Positions 23,272 to 30,247 of a stretch of DNA of 30,247 bases are shown here, in pieces. Origin of the DNA: a virus. Where the stretch lies: positions 1-30,247 of IMG/VR virus record IMGVR_UViG_3300020396_000025. One strand, 5' to 3'. Made by a program: the position numbers and the translations under genes. Position 1 is the first letter of the stretch. Each line of letters starts with the position of its first letter. The notes under the pieces are model-generated. The model did no database searches. It saw only the letters and a list, made by a program, of their open reading frames with translations, and was not told where the DNA came from.

Positions 23272-23835
23272 ATGGCAAACATTACTGAAATTTTAGGTAC
23301 AGATTCGGTATCTTCTTCGAGACCAACTATTAATAGTAATTTCGAATTATTGAATGACGAATTAGCAAGTGTAACAGCTCTTTTAAACCCGGTGACTGGT
23401 GTCATGAGTGGTTTAACATCTGCTACATCACAACAACTAAGCATAGTAGATGGAACAACATTATTTGTTGTAAACACATCTGGTGCAACTGTTTCTACTG
23501 CTGCAACCTTCTCTAGCTCGATTAACCTTGGTGGTTCAATTATCAAGTCAGGTGTCGTTGGTACTGCAACTAGTGCAACTACTAATTTAGCACCGTCTAG
23601 TTTAGATAAAGGTACATACTTTATTGATGGTAACTTCGTGATTCCTGTAGGAGTCGATGGACAAGAAGTAACATTAATAAGTGTAGCATCAGCAAGTATA
23701 TCTTTAGGTGCAAATACTGGAGCTGCTTTACAAGCAACGAGTATTATATTGGACGCAGTTAACTCAACTATAACACTTAGATGTTTTAACACTAAGTGGT
23801 ATGTAGTAGCTTCTCACAAAGCAACGATAGTATAA
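23272..23835 (+). CDS. Fiber-like structural protein, 187 aa
   Basis: A 187-residue protein that appears to have a helical N-terminal anchor (ILGTDSVSSSRPTINSNFEL then LNDELASV, residues 7-36) and a Ser/Thr/Ala-rich beta-strand body ending in NSTITLRCFNTKWYVVAS. Similar N-termini occur in phage fibers and trimeric attachment proteins, and the closing 'ITL..xxWYV' pattern is typical of small beta-sandwich tips. It is probably a trimeric short fiber or wedge decoration at the baseplate edge; the exact role is not known. The leader GTAAAATAAATATAAA is A-rich. A long open frame on the opposite strand is a mirror of this gene's Ser/Thr/Ala codons and is not listed. Confidence 0.55.
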   Translation: MANITEILGTDSVSSSRPTINSNFELLNDELASVTALLNPVTGVMSGLTSATSQQLSIVDGTTLFVVNTSGATVSTAATFSSSINLGGSIIKSGVVGTATSATTNLAPSSLDKGTYFIDGNFVIPVGVDGQEVTLISVASASISLGANTGAALQATSIILDAVNSTITLRCFNTKWYVVASHKATIV

Positions 23836-23858
23836 ATTAAACAAAACCGAAACTGTAG

Positions 23859-25799
23859 ATGGCAACTCCGTTAGTTAGAATACCACAACCGCAAGGCGGC
23901 ACGATGTATGCATTTGCTTCATCGGCAAGAGATATTACCAGAGCATTTAATAGTGCTGACATCAATTTTGAATTTAGTAAATACGCTTTACTAGATTTAC
24001 CTGATTTCACACAATCTCAAAATGGCGCAAACGCAATTGATTTTAAATTAAATCTAAAGCAAGCATCCGGGCAATCGTATGTTGGAGCTAATATGCCGAA
24101 TGTGGATTTCGCACAGACATTCCAAAATTATGCATTAAATTTAGAAGAACTTCTTTTAAATGATGATGACTATGATCCGATCTTACTGCAATCAGATGCA
24201 GAGAAGATCTTTTTTAAATGGTTATCTTCTTTAGGAGCAATTGATTTTAGACCCTCAGATTCTAACGAATCTTCGACTGGTGATTATGCTGAGAATGACA
24301 ATGCGATTTTAGGTGGAGCAAACTATGAGAGAGTAGTAAAGTATTTAGGTAGCATCGACGCAGAGAATGACGTTGCATATCAGGGAAATACTTATCATGA
24401 AGTTTATATTAACGTACCAACATCGGTAGGTTTTACTCCTCAAGTATTGTTTAAGCCCACTGACTATAATACAACAGCAACTAAATTATATCCTAGTGAT
24501 GTAAATGCTGTAAATGTAGAAGGTAGAGAGGGACAAACACACCCAGATCCTAATATTGACTTATTGCCAATTGTAGATCAGTGGACTCTTAATTCAGGTC
24601 CGTATTATGATGTACAAACAAATGCTACAAATTCTGTACAAATTGATTTCGATACTGCCTCTTATGAGCAGATCCAAAATAATCCAGATGTTAAGTCATT
24701 ATTGGATTATGCAAAAACTGGACAACAGTTTAGATTTAATGCCGTTTTAGTATATTATGATTTATATAGCTCTTCTGTACCTGCTAATAGATCTACAAAC
24801 TTATATGGTATCTTAATCCTAGATGATATTACAGATTCTTATGGTCCTGGATCTAAGATTCATGAACAGATTAAATTTAAGCCTAATGAAGTAACTGGCT
24901 TAAATGGTAATGCATATTCTTTAAAGTTAAATCTTAAATTTAATTCATCTCTTGATAACGTAGGTGTTGAGACTAGTGTAAATGATTTCACTACATTCTC
25001 TATGGATTTATTCATGGACACCACTACAGCACTTGAGAATGCAACTGATCTACTATTACAAGCTAACAATAGATATGGAGCAATTGCTGAGAGATTAACT
25101 ACTTTAGAAAATATAATTTTAGGAACGGCTCAAGCAGCTCAACTAGAAACAAGAATAAAAGAATTAGAAGATGACTTTACAGCATCTTCATTACAGTTAC
25201 AAGATTCAGATGCACTATTAACTTTAATTAATAATGCACATGGAAAGATTAATCAATTAATAGATGGAACAATTCCAGTAGAATTACAATATAATACAGA
25301 TGTAATATTTGCAGGTAAAGGAACCACTGTTGATAAGTCAGTAGCTGGTAAAATTAAAGTTAATAATGAAGTTGAGGGCTATGTAGTTTCCGATTTATTT
25401 AAATGGGATATTGCATCAGGTATTACAACCGGAGCTTTAACATCAACTAACTTATTTGATAATTCAGCAGCTAATCAATACGGTGTATGGGCAAAGTTAA
25501 ATCTTTATACTAATAGATTAAGTCTGAATAACGTATTAAACAGCGAGTCGCTGAATAGTAGCCTAGATATATACATTGATGATTCTACCAACGGATGGAA
25601 GAAAGGTCAAGTATTTAAAATAGCGATAGATACTATTGATGTAAACGGTAACAACATAAAGGTTTTAACTAATAAATCTGGAGGTTGGATAAATATCGCT
25701 GACATCGACCCATCACAGTTAATAACGACTAAACCTTACATTGAGTTGGTTTGTATAGATCCAATCAACTATGTATTTGAAGTAGATATTTTAAGATAA
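23859..25799 (+). CDS. Large baseplate structural protein, 646 aa, with coiled coil
   Basis: Not assigned to a family with certainty. It begins 23 bases after the preceding stop and one base before the next gene's ATG. Residues about 1-340 are beta-rich with Asn, Asp and Tyr (INFEFSKYALLDLPDF, then STNLYGILILDDITDSYGPG and YSLKLNLKFNSSLD), in a style seen in wedge proteins such as gp8 of T4-like phages. A coiled coil at about 397-470 (NRYGAIAERLTTLENIILGT, LETRIKELEDDF) suggests a trimer or dimer. The C-terminal part is beta-rich, with KSGGWINIADIDPSQLIT. It may be a gp8- or gp10-like wedge component, or a fiber adaptor. Confidence 0.55.
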   Translation: MATPLVRIPQPQGGTMYAFASSARDITRAFNSADINFEFSKYALLDLPDFTQSQNGANAIDFKLNLKQASGQSYVGANMPNVDFAQTFQNYALNLEELLLNDDDYDPILLQSDAEKIFFKWLSSLGAIDFRPSDSNESSTGDYAENDNAILGGANYERVVKYLGSIDAENDVAYQGNTYHEVYINVPTSVGFTPQVLFKPTDYNTTATKLYPSDVNAVNVEGREGQTHPDPNIDLLPIVDQWTLNSGPYYDVQTNATNSVQIDFDTASYEQIQNNPDVKSLLDYAKTGQQFRFNAVLVYYDLYSSSVPANRSTNLYGILILDDITDSYGPGSKIHEQIKFKPNEVTGLNGNAYSLKLNLKFNSSLDNVGVETSVNDFTTFSMDLFMDTTTALENATDLLLQANNRYGAIAERLTTLENIILGTAQAAQLETRIKELEDDFTASSLQLQDSDALLTLINNAHGKINQLIDGTIPVELQYNTDVIFAGKGTTVDKSVAGKIKVNNEVEGYVVSDLFKWDIASGITTGALTSTNLFDNSAANQYGVWAKLNLYTNRLSLNNVLNSESLNSSLDIYIDDSTNGWKKGQVFKIAIDTIDVNGNNIKVLTNKSGGWINIADIDPSQLITTKPYIELVCIDPINYVFEVDILR

Positions 25800-25800
25800 T

Positions 25801-28800
25801 ATGAACACTAACAATTCCATATCTAATTCCTTAAAGAAGCTTTTAGAAATTAATACTAATTCTCTAAAAACATTTGAAAGAATCAACGAAGCAGTAACCA
25901 CTAATGCGAAATCTATTCCATTAGAAATACTGACAGACGAAGGTACTAAAATTGTATCTGTACCTGGGTTTGGGTATATGAAGCAAGAACTATTAAGGTT
26001 AGATAATAATCTTAAAGCATTGGCTGGATTAGGAAAAGGTAGTACTAAGGTTAAGTTGCCAGATGGTACTTTTCAAAACATTATCACAACGGCATTAAAG
26101 ACTCCTGCTAATGATATTACTATCTTAGCTAGACCAACTGCATTTGTATCTAAAGCAAACTATTTTGCAGAGGATTTCTTAAACCCAATGTTAACTACTT
26201 CGGTAGATGTAAGCGGTCAAATACCAAATGATACAGAAAGGATTCTTGTTAAAAGAATTTTATTCGATGGAACAAATCAAGTTGCTGTAGATTTCTTTAA
26301 CGAGAATTACAGAAACCAAGATGGCATCGATTACTTAACGGCAATTAGAGATATTGTCAATAATAATATAGCATATATTCTTGACGAAGAGATGAGAGAT
26401 ATGCCTTACAGAACTACACAATATACTGGAAAGTTTGATGTTCTATCAATTTCTAATTCTAAAAGAGAAGTTGTTGAGAATGGTGTAACTGTAAAACAGG
26501 CTATTAAATTATATACATTAGATAGTTTAACTTACTCAGATAACAATAAAGATCTAGACCAGACTGAATTACTACGCATAGGAGACGAGTTAATGGTCGC
26601 TGGCGGTTCTAAAAATACTAGATATGTAATTGACAAGCTGGATTCTTCAACTAGACAGGTTGAGCTTAGATTAGTTGAAGGGTATGAGGCTATTAAAATT
26701 GGCGGAAGTACTTTATCAATCTATAAATCTGAAGATAACAATTTAAATATTGATGTTCCAGTTGGATTTGATGAAAGAATATTAATGTTTGTGAAAGCAA
26801 TCGATCCGCAGTCAAAGATCTTAGCTGAGAAATGGTCTCCAGGTGTTGGATTCTATTCAAACGATTTAGAAGTATTACAAGAAGACGGTAGTATTATTTT
26901 ACTATCTTCTTTCTATAAAGATAATGTAGCAGATTTCGGTAAATTTATTACATCTATTAAAGAAGACAATATTCCTCCGGCAACGGTTGGTGTTACACCA
27001 GATGCTCCGGAATTAGATGGTCAAAATTTTAAAGTAATTCAAATCAATAAGCATTTAACTGAAAATGATGCTGCTGATAAAATTAAGAAATTATCTGCTG
27101 ATAAAATATCTGTACAAGAGGCTATTAAAAAACTAGATGATACTATCACTAAGAAGAGATCTGTTATTGCTAGTACTAAGTATGCATCTCAAGTACAAAA
27201 GGACAAAGATAAGAATGAGTTAATTGCACTAATTGAAGAAAGATCTTCTGAAGCAAAATTATATAACTCTATTGTAACTCAAATACAAGCCTTATCATCT
27301 TCGTCAAACGCACAAAATATTAACCCTAAATATAGAGTTAGAGGTTTCTGGAAAGTACCTGCTGCAAAACAAGTTGCTGATACATTAGATCAAGAGGTTG
27401 TACGATTTATTGTACAATATAGATACTTATCAACTTCAGGTAAAGCTGCAGAGGCTGCACAACTTAAGTTTACAGTTGATGGTAGAGAACAATCTGCTAT
27501 CTTTTCAAACTGGAATGAATATAGTGGTAAAGTTAGACAAAGAGCTAAAACTATTAATAGCGATGGAACTATCGAAAAGAAGTTTACATGGCAAGCTAGT
27601 AAAATTGAAGATGGTCAAGAGATCAACTTTAACCAATTAGATATTTCAATTAATCAAGGAGAACTAGTAGAAATTAGAGTTAAATCTGTTTCTGAGGCTG
27701 GATTCCCTGCTAATCCAATAATCTCTGATTGGTCAGAGCCAGTTACAATTAATTTCCCGGAAGAAGAAATTGATACAACGGATGTTGCTGCAGTAGTTCA
27801 AGTAAATACTGCTGAATTAGCAAAAGTACAAATTACTGAAGAATTAACTGGACAAGGAGTATTTACTCACGTTAGTGATTCATTTACTGCTAATGAAAAT
27901 TATTATGCTCACGTTGCAACTAATATCGCATCAGGATTCTTATCTCCAGAACAAAAGCCAATTTCTGTCTATGACAAAATAGCAGAACTTGAAGCTCAGA
28001 TAGCTGGACTTAAAGGAACTGTTGATGCTGAAGTTGGAGAACTTATGGTTAAGGTTGTTTCAGAAGATGGATCGGTTACTAATATTAATAAAGACACTAC
28101 AACTCAGTTATTTGCAGGGTATTATGTCGATGAGGTTGCTGATTTAACGGTAAGAAAAGGACATATTGTTACTAAAACGTTTAAACTACAATTAGAAAAT
28201 AGTAAATCTACTAAATTAGAATTAGTTTCTAGATTAATTGGTGATAGAACAAAACCGGTATATAGATCTATTAATGTAAATACCGAAGCAAACGCAAAAG
28301 GATTTGGTATTGCTAATGAATCTGGATCAGGAATTACTTCTGTAGATACAAAAGTTGAAAGAGATACTTATTATCAAGAAGAGGGTAATTATGATTTAGT
28401 ACCTATTCAATACCAGAATATAAACACTGCTAATTTTGATTTAACTTCAGAGGCTCCATATCAATCGGCGCAAAGAAGAGGCCAATTTATCTATAGTAGA
28501 TATATGGATATTGCAAATCAAAACCCACATTATATTACTAAACCAGTTGGAGACGCTGTAGTTTCGCCCGAAATATCGGATTATGAACATAAATTAGCAA
28601 CATACGGTTCTGGAGCTGGGTCTGGAGAATGGCCAAATCCTACAGCCGTGTCAGATAGTAATAATAACTTTATATGGTCTGGTTCATTTGTTAGCTATGC
28701 ATCAGGACAAGAGTGGAGTAAATCTCAAATTAATGTATCTCCTATTAGTTCTGTAAATATAACTCAATACAATTCTGGATTATTTGTTCATAAAGATCAC

Positions 28801-29448
28801 CCTAATTTAGCTAATATTTGGTCAGCTGCATTAGAAAGTAATGCGTTTAATATTAGTACTGTTGTGGATTCTATGATATTCTCAATGCCTAAAACAGCAA
28901 CATTAGCGACAGGAGCTACTTTATTTAGTATATTTGGTTCAAGTGCTGATACAGATAATCAAACTCAAGCTAAACAACAATTAGCGTACCACCAAGGTGA
29001 TAACTTATATTCACAAACCTCACAAGAGAGGCCTATGAAAATGTCGTTTGAAGCGAATGACCAGTATATGTTAGGTGGTAAATCATGCGGAGCATTCTTA
29101 TTTATGTCTCCAGTAAATGCTGATACACTAAAAGTAGGAGGTGAAACTAAAAGATCTTCTAGGGTAGTTAAAGCTAAAAAAGATAATGAATCTAACGCTA
29201 TTTCAGTAGATATAGTATTCCAATTTAGAATGACAGATTACTTTGGTAACGAAGATTCTATTGATACTGGTAGAGTTGGTGGATTTGCTAGACTTGCGTA
29301 TAACAACTTAACTTATACTAAGAAAATAGGTTTAGATATTTTTGACAAGTTTGGTGAGCAGTTCTCGTTTGATTTAGAAGTATTCGCGAAGTACGGTCCT
29401 AAAGGTAGAAATTTAAACTCTATTAAGGCTGCCAAGTTATTTAGATAA
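25801..29448 (+). CDS. Very large virion protein, 1215 aa, with coiled coil and fibronectin-like region
   Basis: The largest gene in the window. The N-terminus (LKKLLEINTNSLKTFERINE) is helical and suggests docking to a partner. Residues about 120-420 are mixed beta (DITILARPTAFVSKANYF and later strands). A coiled coil lies at about 423-500 (DKIKKLSADKISVQEAIKKL), and a fibronectin type III-like region at about 505-657 ends in VEIRVKSVSEAGFPANPIIS then DWSEPVTI. A second short coiled coil (YDKIAELEAQIAGLKGTV, about 722-740) precedes a beta-rich C-terminal half. Such length and modular layout fit an outer baseplate or fiber-holding protein like gp10 or a fiber adaptor. The homology is not established. 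It ends 68 bases before the fiber gene. Confidence 0.6.
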   Translation: MNTNNSISNSLKKLLEINTNSLKTFERINEAVTTNAKSIPLEILTDEGTKIVSVPGFGYMKQELLRLDNNLKALAGLGKGSTKVKLPDGTFQNIITTALKTPANDITILARPTAFVSKANYFAEDFLNPMLTTSVDVSGQIPNDTERILVKRILFDGTNQVAVDFFNENYRNQDGIDYLTAIRDIVNNNIAYILDEEMRDMPYRTTQYTGKFDVLSISNSKREVVENGVTVKQAIKLYTLDSLTYSDNNKDLDQTELLRIGDELMVAGGSKNTRYVIDKLDSSTRQVELRLVEGYEAIKIGGSTLSIYKSEDNNLNIDVPVGFDERILMFVKAIDPQSKILAEKWSPGVGFYSNDLEVLQEDGSIILLSSFYKDNVADFGKFITSIKEDNIPPATVGVTPDAPELDGQNFKVIQINKHLTENDAADKIKKLSADKISVQEAIKKLDDTITKKRSVIASTKYASQVQKDKDKNELIALIEERSSEAKLYNSIVTQIQALSSSSNAQNINPKYRVRGFWKVPAAKQVADTLDQEVVRFIVQYRYLSTSGKAAEAAQLKFTVDGREQSAIFSNWNEYSGKVRQRAKTINSDGTIEKKFTWQASKIEDGQEINFNQLDISINQGELVEIRVKSVSEAGFPANPIISDWSEPVTINFPEEEIDTTDVAAVVQVNTAELAKVQITEELTGQGVFTHVSDSFTANENYYAHVATNIASGFLSPEQKPISVYDKIAELEAQIAGLKGTVDAEVGELMVKVVSEDGSVTNINKDTTTQLFAGYYVDEVADLTVRKGHIVTKTFKLQLENSKSTKLELVSRLIGDRTKPVYRSINVNTEANAKGFGIANESGSGITSVDTKVERDTYYQEEGNYDLVPIQYQNINTANFDLTSEAPYQSAQRRGQFIYSRYMDIANQNPHYITKPVGDAVVSPEISDYEHKLATYGSGAGSGEWPNPTAVSDSNNNFIWSGSFVSYASGQEWSKSQINVSPISSVNITQYNSGLFVHKDHPNLANIWSAALESNAFNISTVVDSMIFSMPKTATLATGATLFSIFGSSADTDNQTQAKQQLAYHQGDNLYSQTSQERPMKMSFEANDQYMLGGKSCGAFLFMSPVNADTLKVGGETKRSSRVVKAKKDNESNAISVDIVFQFRMTDYFGNEDSIDTGRVGGFARLAYNNLTYTKKIGLDIFDKFGEQFSFDLEVFAKYGPKGRNLNSIKAAKLFR

Positions 29449-29467
29449 TATATAGCCTGAATAAGGT

Positions 29468-29480
29468 GAATATATAATAG
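29468..29480 (+). promoter_or_regulatory. Candidate late promoter (GAATATATAATAG)
   Basis: A GAATATATAA element in the 68-base gap before the last gene, similar to GATATATAAT at 14404. A second TATATA (29449-29454) lies just after the preceding stop. The element overlaps the start of a hairpin, so transcripts could begin with it. Confidence 0.33.
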
Positions 29481-29495
29481 AGGAGACATCCTCTA
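29478..29495 (+). terminator. Hairpin TAGAGGA-GACA-TCCTCTA
   Basis: A perfect seven-base stem with a four-base loop lies in the gap between the 1215-residue gene and the fiber gene. It is followed by GAAAATAG rather than a T-run, so it is not a classic intrinsic terminator. It may be a weak terminator, a 5' transcript stabiliser or an RNA processing site. Confidence 0.4.
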
Positions 29496-29516
29496 GAAAA
29501 TAGATATGAATAATTA

Positions 29517-30247
29517 ATGGCTACTATAACAGTAAATTTAAGAACACCGTATTACGACACTCTGCCGTTAGCAAGAGCTGAGATTCAAAATAATCCCACT
29601 TTTAACGGAACTACAACAGTCATATATTACAATGATTCAGGTTCAGGCCCGGGCCCTTCTCCGGGACAACCAGGGGGAGGTGTAGACGTGTTTACAGATG
29701 CTGGCCTCACGAATCCATTTAATGGGCAGAATAAGCATTGGATATGGGATGGAGGTAATAACTCCACATGGGGAAGTCCATACCCTTGGATTATACAGAT
29801 AAGCAGTAACGGTAGTGTAAGTACTTTAAACAACGGGATGGTAACATTCACTCCTACGCTTGCAGGCCTTAATATTCCAGGCGGTGCAGATGGTGACCTC
29901 GTAGCAGGTACTGTAAATTCTGGACTTACTATTGCTTCTTATGCTCCAACAAATTATTCAATTGGAAATAGCACTTACGGTGCATTTATTAATATACCTG
30001 CAGGGTATAATAATTCTAGCGATGGAACACTTAATGTTGTAATCCAAAATGTTACAGTTACTACAACAACACAAGCACTACCAGAATATAATTGTGCGGC
30101 AGCAGGCCCAACGATTCCTAATGGTAATGTCGGAGATACAATTTTAGCAACTTCAGTTACCTGGATACAGTCTCCTAGTAATATTGACTATGTAATAAAC
30201 CCGAGCGTATATACTTACGACGATAATGGTGATGGAACTACAACTTA
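29517..30247 (+). CDS. Probable tail fiber / adhesin, 3'-truncated
   Basis: An open frame of 243 codons that runs off the window. The ATG at 29517 follows TATGAATAATTA, in the A/T-rich style of the other starts. Residues 1-40 (ATITVNLRTPYYDTLPLARA and on) look like a short attachment domain. Residues 41-55 are a Gly/Pro/Ser hinge (SGSGPGPSPGQPGGG). After that comes an Asn/Gly/Thr/Ser-rich beta-strand region (NPFNGQNKHWIWDGG, NIPGGADGDLVAGTVNSG, DGTLNVVIQNVTVTTTTQ), a texture typical of phage fibers and surface adhesins. Placed after the baseplate block, it is likely host-binding. The sequence around the hinge is unusually rich in G and C. Receptor specificity cannot be read, and the C-terminus is missing. 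Confidence 0.6.
   Translation, partial: MATITVNLRTPYYDTLPLARAEIQNNPTFNGTTTVIYYNDSGSGPGPSPGQPGGGVDVFTDAGLTNPFNGQNKHWIWDGGNNSTWGSPYPWIIQISSNGSVSTLNNGMVTFTPTLAGLNIPGGADGDLVAGTVNSGLTIASYAPTNYSIGNSTYGAFINIPAGYNNSSDGTLNVVIQNVTVTTTTQALPEYNCAAAGPTIPNGNVGDTILATSVTWIQSPSNIDYVINPSVYTYDDNGDGTTT
29646..29655. repeat. GC-only palindrome GGCCCGGGCC
   Basis: A ten-base perfect palindrome made only of G and C in the hinge codons of the fiber gene. It stands out in this AT-rich sequence and may mark a recombination seam or simply Gly/Pro codons. Confidence 0.6.

Noticed and set aside
23250-23792. 180-codon open frame on the minus strand opposite the fiber-like gene
   Set aside because: It mirrors the Ser/Thr/Ala-rich codons of the plus-strand gene, which rarely give stops in the complement. 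The plus-strand protein has a sensible leader and layout, and the reverse one has no leader of the local type.

Overview
This window looks like part of the genome of a contractile-tailed (T4-like) dsDNA phage that infects a member of the Bacteroidota, most plausibly a marine Flavobacteriia-type host. The phage assignment rests on an ordered set of contractile-tail genes: gp53-like, hub, gp48/gp54-like, gp5-like, gp13-like, gp25, gp6 and gp7-like. The host guess rests on AT-rich DNA, A/T-rich leaders with almost no Shine-Dalgarno motif, and a phage S1 protein whose N-terminal half resembles Bacteroidota ribosomal protein S1. Family assignments come from reading motifs and from memory of the families. 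No database search was run.

Layout. (1) 1-2748: nucleotide and DNA metabolism, with a dCMP deaminase cut by the window edge, a DinG/XPD-type Fe-S helicase and a small 2OG-Fe(II) oxygenase-like protein. (2) 2754-5272: six small unrecognised genes, tightly packed or overlapping. (3) 5326-13818: baseplate hub and tail-tube junction block (gp48/54-like, gp53-like, gp27-like hub, a second gp48/54-like, gp5-like OB-fold spike, and a 640-residue unknown). (4) 13815-17104: a non-structural interlude with one minus-strand orphan gene, a four-repeat ribosomal S1-like protein and an amidoligase-like enzyme fused to a beta-helix-like tail. (5) 17106-29448: neck and wedge block (gp13-like, gp25, gp6, small basic protein, gp7-like, fiber-like protein, two large baseplate-periphery proteins). 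(6) 29517-end: the start of a probable tail-fiber or adhesin gene.

How the genes fit together. All genes but one are on the plus strand, with gaps of a few bases or stop/start overlaps, as in phage late operons. A recurring GATATATA-like element lies 25-50 bp upstream of four genes that follow a real gap (5326, 14442, 15791, 29517). It may be the phage late promoter. The products of regions 3, 5 and 6 would assemble the baseplate, neck and host-recognition apparatus. The early-type genes at the left edge serve DNA precursor supply and replication or repair. The S1-like protein and the amidoligase-like protein are the most unusual content: one could retune host translation initiation, and the other could modify a peptide or polymer. 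Both ideas are inference.

No tRNA, rRNA, CRISPR array or insertion sequence was recognised. No gene-free stretch exceeds about 210 bases.
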